This document shows, piece by piece, positions 36,385 through 46,240 of a stretch of DNA of 64,000 nt. The translations under genes and the position numbers were made by a program. How positions within the stretch are numbered: position 1 is the stretch's first letter; the number at the start of each line of letters is the position of its first letter. The DNA lies in assembly GCA_021772015.1 (NCBI GenBank), contig JAETNS010000007.1, forward strand, positions 1 to 64,000, in the 5' to 3' direction. This DNA comes from Prevotellaceae bacterium (GTDB taxonomy: Bacteria; Bacteroidota; Bacteroidia; Bacteroidales; Muribaculaceae). The notes under the pieces are model-generated. The model did no database searches and was not told where the DNA came from. It was given only the letters and a program-made list of their open reading frames with translations.

Positions 36385-37035
36385 ATGGATATTTTTTCCC
36401 ACATATTGACCAGCGGACTTCTCATCGGCATATTCGTCTCTGCGCCGATGGGACCGATAGGCATGCTCGTCATCCAGCGCACCCTTAACAAGGGAAGACG
36501 GCCGGCACTTTTCACGGGTGTCGGGGCGGCCCTTTCAGACCTGACATACAGCCTGCTTACAGGACTGGGGCTTTCGTTTGTCACAGATTTCATCACCGCC
36601 AACGAGATGCTGCTCCAGATACTCGGCAGCCTTGTGTTGCTGGCGTTCGCATTCTATCTCTTCAAGAAAAACCCCACCATAGCGCTGAAAAAACCTGAAG
36701 ATGTCCCCAACAGCTTCTGGAAAGATTTCGTGACAGGGTTCCTGTTCACCTTCGCCAACCCCTTGATATTGTTCTTCATAATCGGTCTGTTCGCCAGGTT
36801 CAACTTCATTCTGCCGGAGTTCCGCTATTACCATTATATCCTCGGATATGTGTCGATATTCGCCGGAGCCTTGACCTGGTGGTGGGTGATAACCTATTTT
36901 GTAAACAAGGTCAGATCCCACTTCAACATGCGATCACTGTGGATATTCAACCGGATCATATCCGGGCTTCTCGCCGTCATGGCCATTTATGGCCTTTACA
37001 GCGGAATAGAGGGATATATCAATCTCGCGGCATGA
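36385..37035 (+). CDS. LysE/RhtB-family exporter
   Basis: A 216-residue inner-membrane protein with about six membrane segments. The signature GPIGMLVIQRTLNKGR near residues 20-35 is typical of the family, followed by GAALSDLTYSLLTGLG. The frame is open from 36346, but a start there would precede the promoter box, so ATG 36385 (MDIFSHILTSG) is chosen. Members export amino acids such as lysine, threonine or homoserine lactones; the substrate is unknown. A CBM9-like gene follows after 44 bases. Confidence 0.85.
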   Translation: MDIFSHILTSGLLIGIFVSAPMGPIGMLVIQRTLNKGRRPALFTGVGAALSDLTYSLLTGLGLSFVTDFITANEMLLQILGSLVLLAFAFYLFKKNPTIALKKPEDVPNSFWKDFVTGFLFTFANPLILFFIIGLFARFNFILPEFRYYHYILGYVSIFAGALTWWWVITYFVNKVRSHFNMRSLWIFNRIISGLLAVMAIYGLYSGIEGYINLAA

Positions 37036-37079
37036 ACTTCATCTGACACCCCCATTATCATTCCAACCGAAAACCGACA

Positions 37080-37736
37080 ATGAAAAAAGAAATATCCGCG
37101 TCGCTGCCCTACGCTCCAACACTCGAAGACCATACCCTGCCGGAAATGGCCGGATTGCTTGAGGAGGTCGGGACACGTCTTTCGGTCGAGGCGCTGAACT
37201 GGCCCGATGAGTTCCCATACCGCCCACTGACGGTCGTCTCCGCAGCCCATTCCGGCAAACACATATTCCTTGACTTCCTCGTCAGATGCAACTACCTCCG
37301 TGCCGTCAACTACACCCCCAACTCCCCTGTCAGCGAAGACTCATGCGTGGAGTTTTTCGTCGCGCCACGCAATAATTCCACCGGTTACTGGAGTTTCTGT
37401 TTCAACTGTATCGGTACAGTCAGGTCAAAATGGCACGACAGCGAGTCATCCGGATTCCTCTCTCCCGACGAGCTGTCGCGGATCAAAGTCCACGCGTCAG
37501 TCGGCTCTCGCCCATTCCAAGAAGTGGAAGGATCATTCATCTGGAGCGTAACTGTGGCTATCCCCCTCGACCTCATCGGGCTTGAGTATACGGGCCAACC
37601 GATGACCATCATGGCCAATTTCAACAAATGCGCCTCCTCGACATCCCAACCGCATTACCTGTCGTGGGCACCGATAGACTCGCCACACCCGGATTTCCAC
37701 CGTCCCGACTGTTTCGCCCCTTTGACATTGGAGTGA
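37080..37736 (+). CDS. CBM9-like (carbohydrate-binding family 9-like) protein
   Basis: A 218-residue protein without a signal peptide. Segments DFLVRCNYLRAVN, DSCVEFFVAP and GYWSFCFNCIGTVR, then a C-terminal beta region ending NFNKCASSTSQPHYLSWAPI, match the layout of family-9 carbohydrate-binding-like proteins of Bacteroidales (PF16011 type). Members are often free-standing and of unknown use. It may be read with the LysE gene. Confidence 0.7.
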   Translation: MKKEISASLPYAPTLEDHTLPEMAGLLEEVGTRLSVEALNWPDEFPYRPLTVVSAAHSGKHIFLDFLVRCNYLRAVNYTPNSPVSEDSCVEFFVAPRNNSTGYWSFCFNCIGTVRSKWHDSESSGFLSPDELSRIKVHASVGSRPFQEVEGSFIWSVTVAIPLDLIGLEYTGQPMTIMANFNKCASSTSQPHYLSWAPIDSPHPDFHRPDCFAPLTLE

Positions 37737-37808
37737 ACATTGGTAACGACTTTCATGTCAGACATAATTTATGGGGTTGCTTGTTACAGGAATGTCGAAA
37801 AAAAACAC

Positions 37809-37816
37809 TAACTTTG
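37809..37816 (+). promoter_or_regulatory. Promoter -7 box for purH
   Basis: TAACTTTG matches TAnnTTTG and lies 76 bases before purH. The leader contains a small CCCG/CGGG stem and no riboswitch that I can recognise. Confidence 0.65.
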
Positions 37817-37891
37817 CACCCTAAAAGTTGAGAGTCCCGCCAACATTTATGACGGGCAAATGCTTATCCCGCTATTTTTCAATAGAACACA

Positions 37892-39424
37892 ATGTCAGAC
37901 ATCAAGGAAATTAAGACCGCACTGGTTTCTGTCTTCCATAAAGACGGCCTGGAGGAAATTCTCAGCCTGCTCGACAAGTCGGGCGTCAAATTCATCTCGA
38001 CGGGAGGGACCCGCGAATTCATCAAGAGCCTCGGATATGCTTGCGATGCTGTGGAAGACCTCACCGGTTACCCGTCGATCCTCGGCGGCCGTGTGAAGAC
38101 CCTCCATCCGAAAGTGTTCGGCGGGATTCTTAACCGCCGTGACAACACTCAGGACCAGGAGCAGACCAGGCAATATGAAATCCCTTCGATCGACCTTGTC
38201 ATCGTCGACCTATATCCTTTCAGCCAGACAGTAGCGTCAGGCGCGTCGCAGGCAGAGATCATCGAGAAAATCGACATAGGCGGCATATCCCTCATAAGAG
38301 GCGCGGCCAAGAATTTCAACGACGTGGTCATTGTCGCCTCCAAAGCCCAGTATGAGCCTCTGCGCAAGATGCTTGAGCGCGAAGGAGGGGCAAAATCGAC
38401 CCTCGCAGACCGTCTGTTCTTCGCCAAAGAGGCGTTCGCCGTCTCCTCCGAATATGATTCGGCCATCTTCAATTACTTCGACTCGCTGTCCGAACATCCG
38501 ACAGCCCTCCGTGTGGCCATCGACGGTGAAAAGACAATGCGCTACGGCGAAAATCCCCACCAGAAAGGCTACTTCTTCGGAGAGTTCGGCAAACTGTTCG
38601 ACCAGCTCCATGGAAAGGAGATCTCATACAATAACCTCCTTGACATAGACGCGGCTGTCAGCCTGATGGCGGAATTCTCCGATCCCACATTCGCGATCCT
38701 CAAGCACAACAACGCTTGCGGGGTTGCCTCACGCGAGACAATCCTTGACGCGTGGAAAGACGCTCTCGCCGGAGACCCGGTGTCGGCATTCGGAGGTGTC
38801 CTGATCGCCAACCGCGAGATCGACGGCGCGGCCGCAGAGGAGATCAACAAGATCTTCTTCGAGGTCATCATAGCGCCCGGCTTCACCCCCGACGCGCTCG
38901 GAATACTTGAGCAAAAGAAGAACCGCATCATATTGTTGCAGAAAGAAAGCCTGCAGACCACACGTCAGTTCCGTTCGATCCTCAACGGCGCGCTCGTCCA
39001 GGAACGTGACCTTAAGGTAGAGACTCCCGAAGAGCTCCGTCAAGTGACGGCAAAGGCAGTGGATCCCTCACAAGTGGCTGACCTCCTTTTTGCCAACAAG
39101 CTTGTAAAGCATTGCAAAAGCAACGCCATCGTGCTTGCCAAGAACCGCCAGTTATGCGCCGCAGGTGTCGGCCAGACCTCCCGCGTAGACGCCCTGCGCC
39201 AGGCCATCGACAAAGCCCGCAACTTCGGGTTTGACCTCAACGGCGCGGTGATGGCCTCCGACGCGTTCTTCCCGTTTGCCGACTGCGTGGAGATCGCCCA
39301 CAATGCCGGTATCGACGCAGTCATCCAGCCCGGCGGCTCCATCCGTGACAATGACTCGGTGAAATACTGCGACGAGAACGGAGTGGCTATGGTAATGACC
39401 GGTTTCCGCCATTTCAAACATTGA
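37892..39424 (+). CDS. purH: Bifunctional AICAR transformylase / IMP cyclohydrolase PurH
   Basis: Last two steps of IMP synthesis. The 510-residue protein begins with the methylglyoxal-synthase-like cyclohydrolase domain (KFISTGGTREF at residues 31-41, then GGRVKTLHPKVFGGIL). The transformylase domain follows, with the catalytic Lys-His pair in ILKHNNACGVA near residue 270. The C-terminus VIQPGGSIRDNDSV and GFRHFKH is typical. mreB starts 28 bases later, so purH may be read together with the rod-shape genes. Confidence 0.97.
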   Translation: MSDIKEIKTALVSVFHKDGLEEILSLLDKSGVKFISTGGTREFIKSLGYACDAVEDLTGYPSILGGRVKTLHPKVFGGILNRRDNTQDQEQTRQYEIPSIDLVIVDLYPFSQTVASGASQAEIIEKIDIGGISLIRGAAKNFNDVVIVASKAQYEPLRKMLEREGGAKSTLADRLFFAKEAFAVSSEYDSAIFNYFDSLSEHPTALRVAIDGEKTMRYGENPHQKGYFFGEFGKLFDQLHGKEISYNNLLDIDAAVSLMAEFSDPTFAILKHNNACGVASRETILDAWKDALAGDPVSAFGGVLIANREIDGAAAEEINKIFFEVIIAPGFTPDALGILEQKKNRIILLQKESLQTTRQFRSILNGALVQERDLKVETPEELRQVTAKAVDPSQVADLLFANKLVKHCKSNAIVLAKNRQLCAAGVGQTSRVDALRQAIDKARNFGFDLNGAVMASDAFFPFADCVEIAHNAGIDAVIQPGGSIRDNDSVKYCDENGVAMVMTGFRHFKH

Positions 39425-39452
39425 CAAACTCATTTATTTATTTCAATACTCA

Positions 39453-40472
39453 ATGAGATTCTTTTCTCTCACAAAAGAAATCGCCATCGATCTGGGCACG
39501 GCCAACACCGTGATCATCCATAACGATAAAATCGTCATCGACGAGCCGTCGATCGTGGCTCTCGACCGACGCACCGACAAGCTGATAGCTGTCGGCAAAG
39601 AAGCCCAGCTGATGCAGGGCAAGGAACCGGAAGGGATCCGTACGGTCCGCCCTCTCCGCAAGGGTGTAATCGCCGACTTCAACGCAGCCGAGCTTATGAT
39701 CCGCGGCCTTGTAAAGAAGGCTTCAGCCAAGAGCAACTGGTTCTCACCATCTCTCCGCATGGTTGTCGGTATTCCTTCGGGATCGACCGAGGTAGAGATA
39801 CGTGCCGTCCGGGACTCATCCGAGCACGCCAACGGGCGCGATGTATACATGATCTACGAACCAATGGCTGCCGCCCTGGGTATCGGCCTGGATGTGGAGG
39901 CTCCCGAAGGAAACATGATCGTCGACATAGGTGGCGGAACGACCGAGATCGCCGTCATATCCCTCGGAGGAATCGTTTCCAACAAATCAATCCAGATAGC
40001 GGGAGATGACCTCACGGAGGATATCATGAACCATATGCGCCGCGCCCACAACGTAAAAGTCGGAGAACGTACCGCCGAACTTATCAAGATGAAAGTGGGA
40101 TCGGCCCTGACCGAACTTGAGAATCCGCCGGAGGATTATGTCGTGCATGGCCCGAACCAGATGACCGCCCTCCCGATGGAGATTCCCGTGTCATATCAGG
40201 AGATCTCACATTGCATAGAGAAATCGATCTCGAAAATCGAGACAGCCGTACTCGGCGCATTGGAGCAGACTCCACCGGAACTTTATGCCGACATCGTAAG
40301 AAACGGTATCTGGCTGGCCGGCGGTGGCGCGCTGATCCGCGGACTCGACAAGCGTCTGACAGACAAGATCGGAATAGAGTTCCATGTAGCCGAAGATCCG
40401 CTTCTGGCAGTAGCCAAAGGCACCGGTGTCGCTCTGAAAAACATCCAGAATTTCTCGTTCCTTATAAAATAG
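39453..40472 (+). CDS. mreB: Rod-shape-determining protein MreB
   Basis: Bacterial actin that forms membrane-bound filaments and guides the elongation machinery. The 339-residue protein has the phosphate-1 motif IDLGTANTVI near residues 12-21, the MVVGIPSGSTEVE segment and the DIGGGTTEIAVISLGG motif near residues 155-170. It starts a five-gene operon, mreB-mreC-mreD-mrdA-rodA, running to 45300. Confidence 0.97.
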   Translation: MRFFSLTKEIAIDLGTANTVIIHNDKIVIDEPSIVALDRRTDKLIAVGKEAQLMQGKEPEGIRTVRPLRKGVIADFNAAELMIRGLVKKASAKSNWFSPSLRMVVGIPSGSTEVEIRAVRDSSEHANGRDVYMIYEPMAAALGIGLDVEAPEGNMIVDIGGGTTEIAVISLGGIVSNKSIQIAGDDLTEDIMNHMRRAHNVKVGERTAELIKMKVGSALTELENPPEDYVVHGPNQMTALPMEIPVSYQEISHCIEKSISKIETAVLGALEQTPPELYADIVRNGIWLAGGGALIRGLDKRLTDKIGIEFHVAEDPLLAVAKGTGVALKNIQNFSFLIK

Positions 40473-40539
40473 GAGAGTTTGGTTAACATGGAGCGGGACT
40501 TCTATACCTTGTCCCGCTCCAACTACAGGCTGACGGAGA

Positions 40540-41397
40540 TTGAGAAACCTGCTGAATTTTCTTATCAGGTATAGTTCGTGGTTTGTATTCACGTTCTATG
40601 TGGTGGTGTCGTGTGGATTGCTGTTCAACCGCAATCCATACCAGCATCATGTGTTCCTGACCTCTGCCGGAGCGATCGCCGCCGGACTCCATGACGTTTC
40701 GAGCAATATCACCGGATATTTCAGCCTGCGCGACATCAATGACGACCTGCAGCGTCAGACAGCCACCCTCCAGGCCGAGGTGCTTACCCTGCGCGAACAG
40801 GTACGCCATTATCGCGAGACGGAAATCCAGGACTCTCTCCGCGCCATCGACTCTGTAGGGAAATTCAACTTCATCATCGCTACAGCCATAAACAACTCCA
40901 TCACACGGCCATATAATTATGTCACCATCAACAAAGGGAAGCTCGACGGCATCCGGCCGGAGATGGGAGTGATGGACCAGAACGGAGTTGTCGGAGTGGT
41001 GAATGTGGTCTCCGACCATTACGCGAGAATCATCTCATTGCTCAATCCGAATTTCCGCTTGTCATGCAAGCTCCGTGGCTCCGACACATTCGGCTCGCTG
41101 GTCTGGGACGGCGACGACCCCCGCAGGGCCATCCTCGAGGAGTTGCCCAAGCATACCCTTTTCCACAAGGGAGACACGATCGTCACATCCGGATATTCGG
41201 CAGTCTTTCCGGAAGGGATCCCTGTCGGCATAATCGAAGGCAAAGCGCGTGGAGCAGACGACAATTTCTTCACTCTCCGGATCAGGTTACTTACCGATTT
41301 CACCGCGTTGTCTACCGTAAAAGTCATCTCCAACACAGACCTTCAGGAGATACGCTCGATCGAAACCGACGCGACAGGAGGGCAGTCCGAACAATAA
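40540..41397 (+). CDS. mreC: Rod-shape-determining protein MreC (TTG start)
   Basis: Bitopic protein linking MreB to PBP2. It has an N-terminal membrane helix (RYSSWFVFTFYVVVSCGLLF), a coiled coil near residues 65-95 and two periplasmic beta domains with the GVVGVVNVVSDHYARI and GDTIVTSGYSAVFPEG segments. The frame needs a TTG start at 40540, since the next Met comes far beyond the membrane helix. At 285 residues it is normal in length. It lies 67 bases after mreB and 12 before mreD. Confidence 0.92.
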   Translation: MRNLLNFLIRYSSWFVFTFYVVVSCGLLFNRNPYQHHVFLTSAGAIAAGLHDVSSNITGYFSLRDINDDLQRQTATLQAEVLTLREQVRHYRETEIQDSLRAIDSVGKFNFIIATAINNSITRPYNYVTINKGKLDGIRPEMGVMDQNGVVGVVNVVSDHYARIISLLNPNFRLSCKLRGSDTFGSLVWDGDDPRRAILEELPKHTLFHKGDTIVTSGYSAVFPEGIPVGIIEGKARGADDNFFTLRIRLLTDFTALSTVKVISNTDLQEIRSIETDATGGQSEQ

Positions 41398-41409
41398 GAG
41401 GCAGAGATC

Positions 41410-41919
41410 ATGGCGAAAGAAATAATCAAATATCTGTTGCTGTTCGTGGTGCTGGTGGTGGTGCAGGTTGTGGTGTTCAACCATATGTGCCTGTTTAACG
41501 TCGCCGTGCCCCTTGTGTTCATATACTTCATCATCAAGCTTCCTGTCACCCTCCCGGTCAATTGGGCCATGACCGTGTCATTCCTGCTTGGCCTGATGGT
41601 CGACATCTTCTCAAACACCCAGGGGATGAACGCCTTGGCATGCACTGTCCTGGCAGCCATCCGTCTGCCGATGCTCCGGCTCTATTTTCCGCGCGAAGAG
41701 GACATGACCAACCCGGAACCATCGCTAAGGACCCTTGGTCCGGGAGTGTACATGAAATACCTGATAACGGTAGTAGCCGTCTACTGCGCTATGTTTTTCC
41801 TCATAGAGGCTTTCACGTTCCACAACTGGGGACTGATGCTTTTACGTATCGGAGCCTCCACCCTGTTGACGTTCATCATACTTCTCGCGTTTGACTCCCT
41901 GTCAGCCAAGACCCGCTGA
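41410..41919 (+). CDS. mreD: Rod-shape-determining protein MreD
   Basis: A 169-residue inner-membrane protein with about five membrane segments. The family is variable in sequence; assignment rests on size, hydrophobicity and position between mreC and the PBP2 gene. FLLGLMVDIFSNTQGMNALAC is the conserved part. It works with MreC in the elongasome. Confidence 0.87.
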   Translation: MAKEIIKYLLLFVVLVVVQVVVFNHMCLFNVAVPLVFIYFIIKLPVTLPVNWAMTVSFLLGLMVDIFSNTQGMNALACTVLAAIRLPMLRLYFPREEDMTNPEPSLRTLGPGVYMKYLITVVAVYCAMFFLIEAFTFHNWGLMLLRIGASTLLTFIILLAFDSLSAKTR

Positions 41920-41975
41920 ACAATTGTCTGACATGGCGCGAAGCCGCCGACAAGCCGCTCTCCCCCCTCCTCCAC

Positions 41976-43832
41976 ATGCGAAAAGACTATCGACTCGAAA
42001 AAAGGAAATATGTGATCGGCGGTTTCATCGTCGTGATAGCCATCATATACCTGATCAGGCTGTTCGGACTACAGATTTCCGACTCAAAATACAAGGATTA
42101 CGCCGACAACAACGCCTTCCTTAGGAAGACAGTCTACCCCTCACGTGGCCTGATATATGACCGCAATGACTCTCTGGTGGTATTCAACCAGCCGGCCTAC
42201 GATGTCATGATGATTCCCAGGGATGTCCACGACTTCGACACAATCGATTTCTGCAACACCCTACAGATTTCTCCCGAGACATTCCAGAAGCGACTGGCGA
42301 CCATGAAGAGTTCGCCAAACTATTCCTCCTACACCCCCCAGACCCTGATAACCCATCTGTCCGCGCAGGATTACGGGCGGTTGCAGGAAAAACTTTACCG
42401 CTATCCCGGATTTTTCATCCAGAAACGCATCCTGCGCCAATACAATTATCACAGTGCGGGCAACATCCTCGGCAATATCCGGGAGGTATCTCAGGCTGAT
42501 ATCAAACGTGATCCATATTATGAGTCGGGCGATTACTGCGGAGACCTCGGTATCGAGAAGAGTTATGACCACCACCTCCGTGGTGTCAAAGGAAAGGAAA
42601 TCCTTATCCGCGACGCGCGCGGACGCATCCGTGGCCGTTACGACAATGGCGCGCGTGACATAGCCCCGGTTTCGGGCCGCAACCTGAAACTCAGCATCGA
42701 CATCGGCCTGCAACAATACGCCGAGTCACTGATGGTCAACAAAATCGGAGCGGTGGTGGCCATCGAGCCTGCCACAGGAGAGATCCTCGCCATGGTTTCC
42801 TCACCCACATATGACCCGACCCTCCTTATAGGCCGCGCCAGAGGGAAAAACTACAAGATGCTGGTCGACGACCCGCAGAAACCTCTCTTCGACCGCGCCC
42901 TGCAGGGCGCGTACCCTCCGGGATCGACGTTCAAGCCATCCCAAGGCCTTATCTTCCTTCAGGAAGGTATCGTAAACCTCGCCACGCCTTATCCTTGTTA
43001 CCGGGGATTCGTCAACGGCCGTTTGCGCGTGGGATGTCACGGCCATGCCTCCCCGATCACATTGAAACCGGCCCTGCAGACATCATGCAACGCGTATTTC
43101 TGCTGGGGATTCAAGGCAATGGTCGACAACAAGCGGTCTAAATACGGATCATCGGCCAACGCCTTCGAGGTATGGAAGAAACATCTCGTCTCGCTGGGCT
43201 ACGGCTACAAATTAGGTGTCGACCTACCGCATGAGGGGCGCGGATTCATCCCCAACGAGAAATTCTACAACAAGATCTATGGCGAAGGCCACTGGAGCGC
43301 GAACACCATCATCTCGGTATCCATCGGCCAGGGAGAGATCCTCGCGACACCCCTCCAGATCGCCAACCTCTGCGCCACAGTGGCCAACCGTGGATGGTTC
43401 ATCACCCCCCATGTCGTGAAAGAGATCCAGGACACACTGCTTGCGCCGGAATATCTTGAAAAAAGGCTTCCGACAATCGACTCCAAATATTTCGAGGATG
43501 TCGCCGAGGGTATGAGGATGGCTGTGACCGGCGGCACCTGCCGGCTGGCCAATCTCCCTGACATAGAAGTCTGCGGAAAAACAGGTACGGCCCAGAATCC
43601 TCATGGCCGCGACCACTCGGCGTTTATCGGCTTCGCGCCCTACCGTGATCCGAAAATAGCCGTATGCGTGTATGTCGAGAATGCCGGATTCGGCGCGACC
43701 TACGGTGTGCCGATCGGATCACTCGTCATAGAGAAATACCTGACAGGCCACATTTCCCCCGCAAGGAAATATCTCGAAGAGCGAATGCTCGAATCCAACA
43801 CAATCATTTACAGCGGAGTAAAGAAACACTGA
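41976..43832 (+). CDS. mrdA: Penicillin-binding protein 2 (elongation transpeptidase)
   Basis: Monofunctional transpeptidase for lateral wall growth. One N-terminal membrane helix near residues 10-28 is followed by the dimerisation domain. The transpeptidase domain has catalytic Ser316 in PGSTFK, an SCN triad in TSCNAYF and CGKTGTAQN near residue 530. The 618-residue length is normal. The next gene, rodA, starts one base after its stop, so the transpeptidase and its partner glycosyltransferase are coupled. Confidence 0.95.
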   Translation: MRKDYRLEKRKYVIGGFIVVIAIIYLIRLFGLQISDSKYKDYADNNAFLRKTVYPSRGLIYDRNDSLVVFNQPAYDVMMIPRDVHDFDTIDFCNTLQISPETFQKRLATMKSSPNYSSYTPQTLITHLSAQDYGRLQEKLYRYPGFFIQKRILRQYNYHSAGNILGNIREVSQADIKRDPYYESGDYCGDLGIEKSYDHHLRGVKGKEILIRDARGRIRGRYDNGARDIAPVSGRNLKLSIDIGLQQYAESLMVNKIGAVVAIEPATGEILAMVSSPTYDPTLLIGRARGKNYKMLVDDPQKPLFDRALQGAYPPGSTFKPSQGLIFLQEGIVNLATPYPCYRGFVNGRLRVGCHGHASPITLKPALQTSCNAYFCWGFKAMVDNKRSKYGSSANAFEVWKKHLVSLGYGYKLGVDLPHEGRGFIPNEKFYNKIYGEGHWSANTIISVSIGQGEILATPLQIANLCATVANRGWFITPHVVKEIQDTLLAPEYLEKRLPTIDSKYFEDVAEGMRMAVTGGTCRLANLPDIEVCGKTGTAQNPHGRDHSAFIGFAPYRDPKIAVCVYVENAGFGATYGVPIGSLVIEKYLTGHISPARKYLEERMLESNTIIYSGVKKH

Positions 43833-43833
43833 C

Positions 43834-45300
43834 GTGAGAGATTACCGAAACCCCAATGCCGGGACATTGAAACACCTCGACTGGTTCACAGTCATCCTCT
43901 ATCTGCTGCTTGTAATAGCGGGGGTCATAAGCATCTATGCCGCAAGCTATGATTTCGACCATGCCTCCATATTCTCCTTCGAGGAATTCTCCGGGAAACA
44001 GATCCGATGGATCGGGCTGTCGTTGCTGTTGGGCGGCTTCCTCCTTGTTATTGACGCGAGGATGTATGAGACCTACGCCTACCCCATCTATTTCGCCATG
44101 CTGCTTTTGCTGCTGGTCACGATATTCGTCGCGCCAGACATCAAAGGGTCACGCTCATGGCTCGTGTTCGGCCCGATGAGCCTGCAGCCCGCGGAGTTCG
44201 CCAAATCCGCCACCGCTCTCGCCTTGGCAAAGCTTTTCTCTTCCTACAACTTCAATCTCAACGCCAAAGGATCAAATTATGTGAAAGCCTTGGCCATAAT
44301 CTTCGTCCCGGTGCTGTTCATACTTGCTCAGAAAGAGACCGGGTCGGCCCTGGTCTACCTTTCACTGTTCTTCGTGCTTTACCGCGAGGGAATGAGCTGG
44401 CTTGTCCTTTTCGCCGCGCTTGTGGCTGTGGTGATATTCGTGGTGGCGATCAAATTCACGGAATCCACCGTCATAGGGATGCCGGTCGGAGAGTTCGCCG
44501 TGATGGTTATGGTGATGACCCTGATGGTGGGGATGCTTGTCCTTTATGTCAGGCGATTCGAGATAGCGCGAAATGTTTTCCTCTGGTTTGCAGGGACTGC
44601 CATTGTCGAGTCGGTCCTTTCCAAGTGGGATCTCCATCTGACAGGCTACGCCTATTTTCTAAGCGTTCTCGGCGTGGCTGTCGGCTACTGCCTGTTCGAG
44701 ATGCTCCGCGTCGAAGCGAAAAAGCTTTCCATTACGGTCCTGACGGTCGTCCTCTCGGTCGCCTTCCTCTTCTCGGTCAACTTCGTGTTCTCCCACATGA
44801 TGCCCCACCAGCAGAAACGAATCCAGGTCGCCCTCGGAGTTATAGATGATCCCCGTGGCGACGGCTACAATGTCAATCAGGCCAAAATCGCCATAGGTTC
44901 AGGCGGAGTCACCGGCAAAGGATTCCTCAAAGGGACACAGACAAAACTCAAGTATGTGCCCGAACAGCACACCGATTTCATTTTCTGCACCATAGGGGAG
45001 GAAGAGGGATATCTCGGCACCACAACGGTGATACTGTTGTTCCTCATGCTCATCCTAAGAGTGATATCCCTGGCCGAACGGCAACCCACGACATTCGCCA
45101 GGGTCTACGCATATTGTGTCGCCTCTTACCTGATATTCCATTTCTGCATCAACATAGGTATGGTGATCGGAGTATGCCCTGTCATTGGCATCCCTCTCCC
45201 CTTCTTCAGCTACGGCGGCTCATCGTTGTGGGGCTTCACGATCCTGTTGTTCATCTTACTGCGTCTTGACGCGTCCCGGTCATCCCGGCTGACCCAATAG
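43834..45300 (+). CDS. rodA: SEDS glycosyltransferase RodA (GTG start)
   Basis: Peptidoglycan polymerase of the elongasome. The 488-residue multi-pass protein has the SEDS signatures GSRSWLVFGPMSLQPAEFAK near residue 108 and PLPFFSYGGSSLWG near the C-terminus. It is longer than the usual 370-420 because of an insertion of membrane segments near residues 190-300. It starts at GTG 43834, one base after mrdA. The operon is closed by a stem at 45352. Confidence 0.93.
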   Translation: MRDYRNPNAGTLKHLDWFTVILYLLLVIAGVISIYAASYDFDHASIFSFEEFSGKQIRWIGLSLLLGGFLLVIDARMYETYAYPIYFAMLLLLLVTIFVAPDIKGSRSWLVFGPMSLQPAEFAKSATALALAKLFSSYNFNLNAKGSNYVKALAIIFVPVLFILAQKETGSALVYLSLFFVLYREGMSWLVLFAALVAVVIFVVAIKFTESTVIGMPVGEFAVMVMVMTLMVGMLVLYVRRFEIARNVFLWFAGTAIVESVLSKWDLHLTGYAYFLSVLGVAVGYCLFEMLRVEAKKLSITVLTVVLSVAFLFSVNFVFSHMMPHQQKRIQVALGVIDDPRGDGYNVNQAKIAIGSGGVTGKGFLKGTQTKLKYVPEQHTDFIFCTIGEEEGYLGTTTVILLFLMLILRVISLAERQPTTFARVYAYCVASYLIFHFCINIGMVIGVCPVIGIPLPFFSYGGSSLWGFTILLFILLRLDASRSSRLTQ

Positions 45301-45351
45301 GGACGCGGTAATGGAGGATTCCATTTGTATAGTTATTGAGAATATATTTAC

Positions 45352-45380
45352 GACGGGGCGAGCCTATAGCCCACCCCGTC
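45352..45380. terminator. Terminator between rodA and a convergent lipoprotein gene
   Basis: GACGGGG (45352-45358) and CCCCGTC (45374-45380) pair around a 15-base loop in the 96-base gap between convergent genes. A clear T tract is lacking. Confidence 0.6.
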
Positions 45381-45396
45381 AGTTACGCATCAGAAT

Positions 45397-46086
45397 TTAT
45401 TTGTCATTTGAGTAAGACAGCTGCAAAGATGTGGCCTTAAGACATCCTTCAACATTCTTCTCGGTGATGGTGAAGGTTTCGAATACAAGTTTGGTGCCGG
45501 CTTTGACTCCCAACTCTGAGTCAGTAATCAAACCAATTGGAAAATATGCCACTTTTGATCTAAACACCTGCGCCCCGGTATCATCAAGACCTATCAGATA
45601 CACATGCTCGCTTAGACCGGTGTATCTCGTGATATCACCACCGGCTTTGGAGATGCTTTTACTATCTTTACTTTGATAGTCTTGTCCGGCAACCACATCT
45701 CCGGCCAGCTTAAAGCGGGGAGTCATGTCGAGTTTCGATTGAAAACCGTCGAACGTAAGAGTTATCGGAGATTTGACTGTAATCTCCGGGGATGACTGGA
45801 TTTCGATCGTTTTACCGTCCAAACCCTTGGCGGCTTCTTCGAGTTTGGCGGAAAAATCCTTTTCGGCAGATTCGGCCTCGGCATAGATCTTTTTAGCCTC
45901 ATCTTCTGTTGAACAGGTTTTGTACTGCTCTTTCAGGACCTCCTTTTTTTCAATCATATTGGCAAAAATTCCGGGAACTTTGCCAAAGAATCTGGAGTCG
46001 GATGCAGACCCGGAGCCTCCTCCGCAAGAAGTGAATGTCACAGCGGCTGCCATCAGAAATGCAGCAATCAGTAATTTGTTTTTCAT
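45397..46086 (-). CDS. Predicted lipoprotein of unknown function
   Basis: A 229-residue lipoprotein. Start ATG 46086 (MKNKLLIAAF) gives a signal with Cys21 in TFTSCGGGSGS; the frame is open to 46113 but the first residues would spoil the signal. A charged helix near residues 40-85 (KKEVLKEQYK, EDEAKKIYAEAE) is followed by a beta-rich part (ITLTFDGFQSKLD, VYLIGLDDTGAQVF). No family recognised. The membrane-bound AraC-type regulator gene lies upstream on the same strand. Confidence 0.75.
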   Translation of the reverse strand: MKNKLLIAAFLMAAAVTFTSCGGGSGSASDSRFFGKVPGIFANMIEKKEVLKEQYKTCSTEDEAKKIYAEAESAEKDFSAKLEEAAKGLDGKTIEIQSSPEITVKSPITLTFDGFQSKLDMTPRFKLAGDVVAGQDYQSKDSKSISKAGGDITRYTGLSEHVYLIGLDDTGAQVFRSKVAYFPIGLITDSELGVKAGTKLVFETFTITEKNVEGCLKATSLQLSYSNDK

Positions 46087-46240
46087 TCTATTTGTTTTTA
46101 GTTTGCCCCACAAAATTGAGCAATATCAGGCACAAACCGAAATCCCGGGATATCTCTACCGTAAAAAACGGTTAACAATATGACAATTCCGGATGAATAA
46201 TAAGACAAAACAAATTAACAACCCAACAACCGAATGAGCA

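Noticed and set aside
37817..37891. Purine riboswitch upstream of purH
   Set aside because: Only one weak stem is present and the conserved three-way junction could not be found.
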